In this document: in pieces, positions 1 to 10,503 of the stretch
How positions within the stretch are numbered: position 1 is the first letter of the stretch
Layout of the letters: the number at the start of each line of letters is the position of its first letter
Origin: Theocolax elegans
Lineage: Eukaryota; Arthropoda; Insecta; Hymenoptera; Cerocephalidae
Direction: 5' to 3'
Length of the DNA: 64,000 nt
Assembly (NCBI GenBank): GCA_026168455.1
Contig: CM047430.1
Span: 29,603,237 to 29,667,236 of the forward strand
Notes under the pieces: generated by a model
The model's database searches: none
Seen by the model: only the letters and a program-made list of their open reading frames with translations
Told to the model about the DNA's origin: nothing
Position numbers and translations under genes: made by a program

Positions 1-679
1 TGAAGCATTATGTGAATAATTTATGCCTTCTACACAAAAAATTTCATTAAAATAGATTTGTAAGTATCTTTCGCGTTATGTTATAGGGCACTTTCCGAAC
101 GCAAATGCGTACGGAAAAGCAAACTTTTCGCACGCCGTGAAGAAAAAAATGAACATTGAGTGATTTTTTCTTAAAAACAATCGCGTATAAATACAATTAT
201 CTTATAATAGTACTATTATATTATTTTGCTGCATAATAGCATACAATATCAACATAGTTAATCAAAATAAATTGTATTTATGAAGGTAACGATCATTAAT
301 TTAAAATTTAATTTTAGTAAGCCTATTATATACTAGTTAACATTGTCATAAATTTACAAATTTCCTTAAAAGGTGAAATTATAATATTAAAAAGTGTGTT
401 GATATAATTACCAAATTTATTTGCTGAATGTACGAAATAAATGTAACGTATCTACAGAGTTTTAATAACGGTAAAAGATTAATTAATGTTATCGTAAAGG
501 AATCGTCGGGTCCTGGAATTTTTCTCCATGACTGTGTAATGTGATCGTACGGTAGAGATGAAATGATATCAATAAATAAATAAGTTTTGAGATACCGTCT
601 AAAATATAAAGAATGAATAAATTATTTTATGTAATATATATTTAATGTTAAAAAAAAAGAAAAAATTAATATAAATTAC
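1..679. other. Intron/downstream sequence of the channel gene; no exon seen
   Basis: This AT-rich stretch follows exon 2 of the minus-strand channel gene. The exon ends at a GT donor in mid-codon, so the gene must continue to lower coordinates, but I could not find the next exon (S3-S4 region) here. It probably lies beyond the left edge. A 24-bp imperfect hairpin at 93-116 (stem TTCCG/ACGCA against TGCGT/CGGAA) is the only structure noticed. No transposon ends were seen. Confidence 0.5.
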
Positions 680-1225
680 TTGAAAATAGCCGTTTGATCC
701 ATGACAAAATTATCTTTATTTTTTTCATAATATCCTGTTAGGGAGTTGATGATAATATCGATCCAGCATATCGCGTAAACAACAAAGTTAACTTTGTCTA
801 AACATATCCATTCGTAATCAAGAATAACAAAACACACTGAAAATGGTATTGTAATAAACGCAATAAAATATAATGCAGTCATTATTACTTCCCAAACCAA
901 CCTAAAAATATATATCGTATATGTCAACGTATATTGAAAATAACTTATATGAAAAAATGTTATATATGAATAATTCGTATATTGTATACCTCATTTGGCT
1001 AAATGGATGAATAACCCACCAATGTTCAGCGACAGCCTGTCGATGTCTTTCTTTTTTTGCGAAAGATAAACTTACAAGATATTGTTTGCATCTTGGATGA
1101 TTTTCATCGAGGACCATCCAAAACCAGAATTTATTGAGAAACGAGGAAAAATAATATCTTTCCAATTCAAAAAATTTGATATTAGGTTTTTTACTTAATT
1201 CGCAACGATGAATAGAGCAGGACAT
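680..1225 (-). CDS. HCN/CNG-like cation channel, N-terminal exons (partial)
   Basis: Two exons of a voltage- and cyclic-nucleotide-gated cation channel of the plasma membrane. Exon 1 is 990-1225 (ATG at 1225) with donor G/GTATAC; exon 2 is 680-901 with acceptor TTTTTAG. The join gives HPFSQMR then LVWEV without a frame break. Exon 2 ends in phase 2 at donor GTAATT, so the gene continues off the left edge. The 152 residues seen hold the pre-S1 motif WWVIHPFSQMR (about 69-79), a hydrophobic S1 (about 80-106), an S2 ending in the NSLTGYYE turn, and DQTAIFK, which matches the ILDPKVIK position that follows S2 in HCN channels. The first 68 residues are unlike classical HCN N-termini. The pore, S4 and cyclic-nucleotide domain are outside the window, so HCN against CNG or EAG is inferred from the S1-S2 pattern only. 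It diverges from RAD51. Confidence 0.72.
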
Positions 1226-1378
1226 TTTTTTAAATGTTATTTCTTTGAATTAACGGTATCGTAACTTATTGTGTTGGTTACGATATTAACAGCTGACTGT
1301 AATTACGAATACAGTATGAAATGTGAAACGAATATATATCTTTTTAATCACACCTATATATATATATATGATATATAT

Positions 1379-1951
1379 GGTCCATTTCACGTCAACTGGT
1401 TGCATCCAAATTTTAAAATGCACCAAATTTTAGGTACAAATTTATTAGAATCCAAACGTTAAGGTCAATATCTCATAAACTATATATATGTCAACATTGA
1501 CCTTGAAAAATTGTAACTTTGCCCTAATCGAGTTTTTTATACAAAATTTTAAAAAGAAGCTTGAAGCAATACATTTCTAATGGGCTGTAGCTTGTAACTT
1601 GTAACTGTCCTACAAGTATGTAAAAAAGTTATGTCAATTGTAAGAAACACAAAATATTTCAAAAATTAACATGAGAATTTCCATTTACATTTCTAATACA
1701 AATTTCTAATAAAAATTCTTTAAATTATCATAACTTTTTATAGACTTAATGGCCAGTGACAGGATACAGACCATTATAAAGGTATATTGCTTCAAGCTTT
1801 TTTAGACTGTTGAATAAAAAAATCGATCATTAGTTTATGAGTCATTGACCTTGAGATTCAGAATTCAGAATTCTGGAAAGTATCTCCAATTTGTACCTAA
1901 AATTTGGTACATTTTAAAATTTTAATCCAACCAACATGACGTGAAATAGCC
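1379..1951. mobile_element. Fold-back MITE, TA-flanked, family A copy 1
   Basis: Non-coding element with inverted ends: GGTCCATTTCACGTCA on the left against GGCTATTTCACGTCA read from the right end. Both sides lie in TATATA sequence, consistent with a TA target. The inner arms also mirror each other, for example AAGCTTGAAGCAATA near 1557 against TATTGCTTCAAGCTT near 1786. The same internal blocks recur in the element at 49219-50164. It sits between the start of the channel gene and RAD51. A Tc1/mariner-type origin is inferred from the TA flanks; no transposase is present. Confidence 0.7.
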
Positions 1952-2089
1952 TATATATACTTATATATGTAAACTTTTATAAAAAATAATAATATTTACG
2001 TTAAATTAATAAAAAATAATTTTTTTAATACAATTCTAGAGTATAACCGGAATTATTGTAAATAATTTGTTGCATGTAGAATTCATTTT

Positions 2090-2514
2090 AAATCATCAGC
2101 GCGCATTATTATTAAAGATGGCCTCCCGTGTTATAACCAATCAAAACGAATCGCGCCATCTGCTTTTGTCAGTGTTCGTCGCGCGTCGAAAAATCTGACG
2201 GTAAATTACGAGTTTCGTGTAGCAGTTAATGGAATATCTGATGGAAAAGTATAGGTTTTACGTATGTCCAAGAATGTCAATCTGTCAGATTTGTGACAGC
2301 ATCGCCATTTTAGTTTGGTTATGCGTTAGGTTTGAATGTATGAATGTACATACAGTTGACTTTAAAATCCTGCGTAGACTTGTTTGATAGCAACGTCACA
2401 TGTGCGTGCCTAGAATGTTTTGAAGTTTTCCTTTGTAATAACTTTAATGATTAATTTAATATTATGCTGATGATAATTCATTCATACAATTGCCATTAAA
2501 TTACTATAAAAATA
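2090..2514 (+). promoter_or_regulatory. Putative RAD51 promoter and 5' UTR
   Basis: CpG-containing sequence just upstream of the RAD51 start in an otherwise AT-rich area. It has a CCAAT-type motif (AACCAATCA, near 2138), a TCGCGCC E2F-like core near 2150 and an initiator-like TCAGTG at 2169. None of these is proven. The stretch could serve both RAD51 and the divergent channel gene, although the fold-back element lies between them. Confidence 0.35.
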
Positions 2515-3655
2515 ATGACGACTGCAATTGCGAGTACCATTGTAGAAGAGGATGACGATGGTGATTACCAAGGGCAAGCCAAACTTATCAAATCTTTGGA
2601 GGTAAAAATATGTATATATATATATATATATATATGGGTGGTCAATACGTTATTACACACTTTGGTTAATTTTAATAATGTATACAGATACGATTTGAGA
2701 TTGTACAATATTATTTCAGGGGAACGGAATTACAGCTAGCGACATCAAGAAATTGCAAGAAGCTGGATATTATACAGTTGAGTCTGTGGCGTATACTCCA
2801 AAAAAAGCTCTTTTATCAATCAAAGGCATTAGCGAAGGAAAAGCAGATAAAATTCTTGAGGAAGCTTACAAACTCGTTGCTATGGGTTTTAAGACTGCAG
2901 CTGAAGTTCATATGATTAGAGCAAATATTGTTTATATAACTACTGGTTCAGCTGAATTGGATCGTCTTCTAGGAGGAGGAATAGAAACTGGATCTATCAC
3001 TGAAATATTTGGCGAATTTCGAACAGGAAAATCACAATTGTGCCACACCTTAGCAGTTAACTGTCAGTTGCCTGTTGACATGGGAGGTGCTGAAGCAAAA
3101 TGTATATACATAGACACCGAAGGTACATTTAGACCTGAAAGATTAATTGCTACTGCTGAAAGATATAATATTAACGGTAACAGTGTTCTTGAAAATGTTG
3201 CAACTGCGCGTGCTTTTAATTCGGATCATCAAACAAAGCTACTGATAAAAGCAAGTGCTATGATGTCCGAATCTAGATATGGTTTGATAATAGTTGATAG
3301 CGCTACTGCTTTATATAGAACAGATTATGCAGGAAGAGGAGAATTAGCAAATCGTCAAACTCATTTAGCAAAATTTCTTAGATTTTTATTACGATTGGCT
3401 GATGAATTTGGTTGTGCTGTAGTTATTACTAATCAAGTAGTTGCCCAGGTTGATGGAGCTGCTAGTATGTTTGGAGGTGATCAAAAGAAGCCAATTGGTG
3501 GACATATCATAGCACACGCTAGTACAACTAGATTGTACTTAAGAAAAGGAAGAGGTGAAACTAGAATTTGTAAAATTTATGATTCACCATGTTTACCTGA
3601 AAGTGAAGCTACTTTTGCTATAAATGCAGATGGGATTGGAGATGTACAAGAATAA
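2515..3655 (+). CDS. RAD51: DNA repair protein RAD51
   Basis: Eukaryotic RecA-family recombinase, 340 aa (human RAD51 is 339). It forms nucleoprotein filaments on single-stranded DNA and catalyses strand exchange in homologous recombination and meiosis. Exon 1 is 2515-2601 (donor GAG/GTAAAA) and exon 2 is 2720-3655 (acceptor ATTTCAG), in phase 0. The 118-bp intron contains a short (TA)n run. The N-terminal helix-hairpin-helix domain covers about residues 20-85. Walker A is GEFRTGKS at 127-134 and Walker B is LIIVD at 218-222, the same numbers as in human. Loop 1 reads GRGELANRQ. Loop 2 reads [19 protein letters not shown], one residue longer than human. The nearly invariant [12 protein letters not shown] block follows. 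An AATAAA lies at 3761. The ATG is the natural start, giving an acidic N-terminus like that of the family. Confidence 0.97.
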
Positions 3656-5366
3656 TTATTTTTATACTATTGTAAATTATTTTTTATTCATTTTATTACT
3701 ACTGTAAATTATTTATTATTTATTTTAAAACTATTGTACATAGATTAGTTTCATATATGCAATAAAATCAGAGTAATAATGATTAGTAAATAAATAACTT
3801 TATTTTTGTGATTAGGTTTGATAATTCAGGTTCTATATAAGTCTACTACTTATAATGTATTAACAATTTCTACTAATCCAAAATGGTGAAAACATAATGA
3901 AATGTTATTGTGAAGAAATTAAAATTAACAATATTTGTTTCTTTTTGTAATATTAATTATAAGTGTATATAAATAAAATAAATTTCTAAAGATATAAAAG
4001 ATTTACTTATACCTGTTACTAAGCCTATGAAAATGACTTTTGTTATTAATAAACATTACAATGTTTACAGTTACACAAAGTGATAGCTTTTTTACACTTA
4101 CTTATTTCAAGTTACAAATGATAATTATTCACATTGTGAAAAATATGTGGTCACTTGTTATTCGCTTAAAAATTCAATTTCCTTTTTTATTTTAGAAAAA
4201 ATAAACTTTATCATGATAAAAAATAAGGAAAAGGATGTGGTAAACAAGATATAAAAATCATTCAACCAAAAACTGGATAAATATATAAGATAATTATCAT
4301 TAAAGCAACTAACGTTCCAAAATAAAAAAAAATGTAATAACTACTAGAAATGATAAAAATTAAAATAATTATTATTTATCTACTATCTTATACAATTTTA
4401 TATATAAATACAGAACATTCGATATTTGAATTCTCATATCTGATATCGCATATTTTTGAATTTGAATTTGATTGCAGGGGGCACTGGCTTGCATATACGT
4501 ACAGACAGTACGGACGTATGGTATAGTACGCATACAAATAAATATTTGTGATGACTTCTGTTGATGTGTAAATATATTTTCGAACAAAGCAAAAACATCA
4601 AAGAGTGAGAGGGAGAGAGGGAAAGAGAAAGAGCGAGAGACAAACAGAGGATATAAGACGACAGGCGTTCCCGTTCCCGTATTACTCATGCTCGAGCAGT
4701 CGTAGCAACAATCACTACAAAAGTGAAATTGATTGAGAGGATTTGGGTAGTCTTTATTTTTAACGTCCTTAATGTAAGTACTAGCTCCTCACATATAATT
4801 TTTAATTTTACAAGTATTGAAATTGAATACAGCGTAGTGCATTTGCCGGCCGGAAGATTTGCAAAAAAATTTATCAGTACTTTTGAGTCTTGAGACGAGA
4901 CATCTTACGGCGCCACTACGAAAGAATGATCAAATTTTGCAAGTCAAATGCATTCCGGTCCATACTTTATTGTAAACGTTTGACACGTCAATCTCAAATT
5001 TCTTCTCTTGTTTTAAGTAGACTCGATAAGAATTTCTTTACGTCTAGTTTAAGCGTTTCTCATAGGTAATCTATTCATTTTTTGTATTTGTATAGAGCTT
5101 AATGATTATATATTTAGGTTAACTTTTGCAGTTGAATTAATAAGTCACGCGGTCACATTTTTAATTTTCATTCAATTGTTTTAAATTAAGTATACTTAGT
5201 GTAAAAGTAAAATATCATATTTTGTTATGACAAGTGTAGCATAGTTTTTATTTTAATTATATTTTATTTAACATATTTTCTTTTAAATTGTTATCTTCAC
5301 ATATCTCTTAGAAATATTTGTTAATAATAAAGTGTTTTTTATAGATATCTTCAAACTATAGGTACG
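3656..5366. other. RAD51 3' UTR and DPP3 5' flank
   Basis: RAD51 3' UTR with a poly(A) signal (AATAAA, 3761-3766), then AT-rich sequence. A GA-rich run lies near 4605-4640. Somewhat CpG-richer sequence at 4640-4770 is a plausible DPP3 promoter. A good donor (AAT/GTAAGTAC at 4773) and an acceptor (TTTTTATAG near 5345) suggest a non-coding first exon ending near 4772. No coding region was found here; the short ORFs at 4372-4689 lie in the GA-rich sequence. Confidence 0.4.
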
Positions 5367-7845
5367 ATGAGTGTCGACATTTCGTTGTATACCCTTCCAA
5401 ACACTCAACCCATTGTTTATCTTGATTGTGAGACTGCGTTTAATTCTTTGACACCTCAGGAAAAAACTTATGCGCATTATCTTAGTCAAGCTTCATGGAA
5501 TGGAGGCCTTATTGCTTACATCCAAACTTCACCAGAAGCACCATTAATTTTTGCACTCTTACACAAAATCTTTTTAACTGAATCCATTGCAGATTTAAAA
5601 AATGCTGCACTCACTGCTGGTGTTACGGAAGAGGAATTTACAGTGAGTATTCTGTAAATATATAAAATAGTTAACTTTTAATTACATAGTAAATTTTTAA
5701 TTAAATTTAAATATTTTAAAAATCATTTCATTAAATATTATATTATTTATCAAACTGTTATACATAATAATTCATTTAATATTTTAGGCATTTTTAGTGT
5801 ACACATGTGGTGTATTTTCAAATAGTGGAAATTATAAATCTTTTGGTGACAGTAAAATTATTCCAAATTTACCAAAGGTGAAATTTGAAACAATAATTAA
5901 AACATCAAAAGCTTTTAAAGAAGATCCAACTGCTATAGAATCTCTTTTGAACAAAATAAAAGATGCTATTTATTCTATAGATGGAAAAGTAAAATCTTTA
6001 GGATTAGGAAGCAAAGGTATTACTACATATTTTTCAGCAAATTGTACAGAAGAAGATGCACAAATTGTTAATGAATTTATGCAGAAAAAGTGCTTAGAAT
6101 CTTACAATGCAAGATGTTTTAAAATTAATGCGAAAGGTGATAATTTCAAATGTAAATACGAGATAAGATTAGCTTCTACCGAAACAAGCGATGATCCTAA
6201 AATTACTCTACCAGAAGAAGTGTTTAAAGATGCTCAATTTAAAATAACTAGAGGGGATTATGGCTTGCTTCTTTTATCTGTTGTTGAAAATTTAAAAAAA
6301 GCTAAAGAGCATGCTAGCAATGAATTAGAAGTAAATATGATTAATAAATATGTCGAACACTTTGTAAGTGGATCACTTGAGGAGCACAAAAATGCTTCTA
6401 GGTACTGGATTAAAGATAAAGGTCCTACTATTGAAACCTATATTGGATTTATAGAGACTTACAGAGATCCGGCCGGGCAACGTGGGGAGTTTGAAGGATT
6501 TGTTGCAATGGTTAATCGTGATATGTCTAAGAAATTTATTACTCTTGTTAATAGTGCAGAAAAATTATTACCAATTTTACCATGGGGCAAAGACTTTGAA
6601 AAAGATCAATTTTTAAGACCTGATTTTACATCACTTGATGTTTTAACTTTCTCAGGTTCTGGAATCCCTGCAGGTATTAATATACCTAACTATGATGAAA
6701 TTAGGCAGTCAGAGGGATTTAAAAATGTTTCATTAGGTAATGTTATTCCAGCAAGTATGAAATTGGATGTCATACCTTTTGTAACAGAAGAAGATCAAGC
6801 ATTATTAAATAAATATAGAGTTGTAAGTTTTGAAGTCCAAGTAGGTCTACATGAGCTACTTGGTCATGGAAGTGGGAAATTATTTAAAAAATTAGAAGAT
6901 GGTTCCTTTAATTTTGATATAGACAAAGTGAAAAATCCGTTTACGGGTAAACCAATCACAAAGTATTACTTGCCAGGTGAAACCTATGATTCAGTATTTG
7001 GATCTATGGGATCATCTTATGAAGAATGTAGAGCTGAAGCTGTTGGACTTTATTTAAGTTTAGAAAAGGATGTAATTAAGATATTTGGTTATGAAGGTGC
7101 TGAAGCAGATGATATTATCTATGCAAATTGGTTATCTTTATTATGGAATGGCTGCGCTAGAGCTTTAGAAATGTACCAACCATCAACTAAGAAATGGCTA
7201 CAGTCCCATTCACAAGCACGATATGTACTGCTCAGAGTTTGTATAGAAGCTGGAGAAGATTTTATTAAAGTTACTGAAACTGAACCTGGAAAGAATTTAA
7301 GAATAACGGTTGATAGATCTAAAATAAATACAGTTGGCAAGAAAGCTATTGGTGAATTTTTGACTAAATTACAATTCTACAAAAGTACAGCAGATATTCA
7401 AGCTGCTCAAGAATTATATGATAAATACAGTGAAGTACCCGAAGATGGACCACATCCATGGGCAAAGTGGAGAGATATTATTTTAGCTCATAAACAGCCA
7501 AGAAAAATATTTGTACAATCAAACACAATAATTGATGGTATGTTCTTTAATCAACTAAATAATTTTATTAAATAATTATGTGACAAGAAACTAAATATTA
7601 ATTTTCTTTAAAGATTGTATTTTAGTTAAACTTTAAAGAAAGTTAAATTAGTTAAATTAATGAAAATAATACATTAAAGTTTTCCTGTTTACTTTTCAGA
7701 ATCTGGTAATGTTAAATTAAAGAATTATGATTCTACATTTGAAGGATTAATTCAGTCATGGATAGAAAGATTCCCATCACCTAATGTTTCTGATAATCTT
7801 ATCAAATTATGGGAAAAAGATGAAAAATACTTCCCACTTCAGTAA
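5367..7845 (+). CDS. DPP3: Dipeptidyl peptidase III (M49 metallopeptidase)
   Basis: Zinc peptidase of family M49 that removes N-terminal dipeptides from short peptides in the cytosol. Three exons: 5367-5642, 5788-7537 and 7700-7845, with GT/AG sites and phases 0 and 1, giving 723 aa (human 737). The M49 zinc site HELLGH is at residues 447-452, and the second motif EECRAEA begins at 504, both within a few residues of the human positions. The second motif supplies the third zinc ligand. The N-terminus ([22 protein letters not shown]) and the [12 protein letters not shown] block are typical of animal DPP3. A reading that ran past the exon 2 donor would stop at 7575 and lose the C-terminus; splicing at 7537 restores it, ending KYFPLQ. 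An AATAAA lies near 8223. Confidence 0.96.
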
Positions 7846-8507
7846 TTACAAATATCAATGAAGACAAATTGAACCAAGTGGCATTTAATGTAGACGAATT
7901 CACATAAATCACAAAATAACAGAAATATAGATTATAATTGTATGATTTAATCACATTTAAAAAGACAATCAGATTATTTTACATAAAACATAATATATAA
8001 TTAACATAATGCACATATTATATTATAGTTCATTGAACTTTGAACTTGTGACATAAATAATTGTATAATTTATGTATTGTATAGTGTGTTACAGTCACTG
8101 ACTTGATGAATTTGCCTACATATTGAACTGAGAATGCAAGTTGCGATATTTTGATAATTCAGCTTTAAACATATTTTGTAATTATCAAAGAAATGTACAT
8201 TTTATATATTAAAAAGCACTGAAATAAAAATTTATTATTTTAAAATGTTTTAAATTCGTTTACCTAAATAATACCTTATAACATAATAAAAGAAATCATA
8301 AAATATCAAATTTAAATGAAAAAAATAAAATGTTCAAAAATTATAAGGGATACTTATGATTGCTTACCTGCAGAAACCTTTAGGCTCAATTCTCATTTTA
8401 CTAGTCTAGTTTTGTCCAAATTCTTGAATCGTATATCAACAAAATGCGCGGAAGATTTCTAGAAATTTGGCGGGAAGTCGTGTTAGCTTTTCAGTTATGC
8501 GGTAAAG
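7846..8507 (+). promoter_or_regulatory. DPP3 3' UTR and POLA2 promoter with an E2F-type site
   Basis: The left part is DPP3 3' UTR with AATAAA at 8223-8228. The right part is the short POLA2 promoter. TTTGGCGGGAA at 8466-8476 matches the E2F consensus, and CGCGGAA at 8444-8450 is a weaker match. An initiator-like TCAGTT lies at 8491-8496, just before the start codon at 8508. E2F control of DNA polymerase alpha genes is well established in animals; its use here is inferred from the site. Confidence 0.5.
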
Positions 8508-10453
8508 ATGGTGGCGAAAGAAGAGCTCTTGCAGAAATTTCAAATTACATGCTGTGAAAATTTGAGTGACGAAGTTTTAGAGAAATGTAAGTACATGTTA
8601 AATATTAATAATACATCTTGTAATCGTAAAATGTATTTAACGTATGATTATTACAAGACTGTTATAAATTACACATGTTAAGAATTACGGGATACCAGTA
8701 CTTTTCAATGAATATGAATAAAATTTTTAAATAATTACAAAAATTTAAAATTATACGACAAATTTTTGGCTTTAAAGTGTAGCTATCACTAATTATATTT
8801 TTATTCATTGTTGATCATCATCTTTGATTAATCTTATCTGTGGTATATGACAATTTTAACCTTAATGAACTAATTAGAATATTTATCAAATGTTTTAATT
8901 TTATTTTATAAACGTAATTTTAGTTTTTGTAATGTAACTTATTACTCTTATTATCTTTTTAGGTATCGAGCTATGTCATTGGTACGATGTAGACGAAGAA
9001 ACATTGGTAGATATGTGGTTTGCATTCTGCGTAGAACATCAAGATGGAAATTTTGATGTAACACTCAAAGCCTTAGAAGAATTTAAACGTAAAAATCCAA
9101 GAACTACAGAACTTGATAATTCATCTATTAAACATCAAAAACGCAGTGCCAAAGTTTTTAATGCAGCTACAGGTGATGCATTTACGTATCCTTTCTATTA
9201 AACTCAATTCTAGATAACTTGTACATTTTATTTCCATTTGGATATTCTTCATTATTATTGTATTGATAAGTTTCTTAACTAATATTATACACAGAGATGA
9301 TGAAAATGAAATCTTAGGAATATATGCAACATCAGAAAAATTAAATTTATTGGTAAGATATATAAATTTTGTTTATTATTATGAAGTTAGGTGAAGAGAT
9401 CTAACTTTTATATAAATTGTACATATATCTCATGATAAATTTTACAAATTAATATAGGTATAATAATTAATAAATATAGGTAAAAAATTTAATTTGTAAT
9501 AAATTTATGAAATAATATTAATATTAAACAACAGTTGAGTTAAAAAAAAAGTTTAAATGTTTGATATTTACGCTACCTACTCTCATTAATTTCATAATTT
9601 TTTTATTTATAAAAGCTGACTTTTGAAAAATTTATACATCTAGCTTGCACATTATATAAAGTAACTTTTTAAATCAATATTTTATAAATTTTACAAAATT
9701 TAAGATTTTAAAGTCAAGTAATAATATTTAGAAAAGTTTTGACACAAATTAGTAGGTTATAAAATTTTGCAATGTATTTTAATATTGTTTGAACATGAAA
9801 CATTCCAGTATCAGCAATTGTTAAATGATAAATTGAAATATGTTCTATAATATCTATTAAGAAAAAATAAATAAAGGTTTTAATATTCAGACAAAATACT
9901 AGTTAACATTCCAAAAAAATTTGTCAATGGTAATTTTTGAAGCTGTAGAAATATTATAAATGTGTAATATGTGTAAATATTATATTGCTATTTGTGTAAT
10001 TGAACTATTGACCAGTTGGATATTTGTACATCAGTGGTTACTAATTCTTCCACTGATTTCTGCGTGTAATGTAACAAAGAAAAACCTTTTCTTTGCTTTT
10101 TATTCAAAGTAATTTATTGCAAAAACTTATTAAATCAATTTATGCAATTTGTTTTAAATAAAAAATTGTACACTGAATCAATAACTGAAACTTTGTTTAA
10201 CAAACGCAATGTAAATAATTTAAAAAATTACAGAAATAAGGAGAATTAAGTAAAAAGTATAAAAAAGTGTAAAAAGAGCGTGTAGAAAAAAGTGAGAATC
10301 GGAAAGAATGTATAATAACGCGAGAAAGCGGTTTCGGGGTATCTTGCGCAATTGCCCCGGCGCCAAGTGAGGAAACAGACAAAATCAGAGAACGAACCCG
10401 GCGCCGATCTCAAGGTTCCCTCAGGATATACTTACATTCGTCCTTTTGCTCTT

Positions 10454-10503
<50 letters not shown>

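Noticed and set aside
9004..9201. A separate 65-aa gene
   Set aside because: It is POLA2 exon 2 read past its donor at 9186; splicing to 9295 continues the conserved protein.
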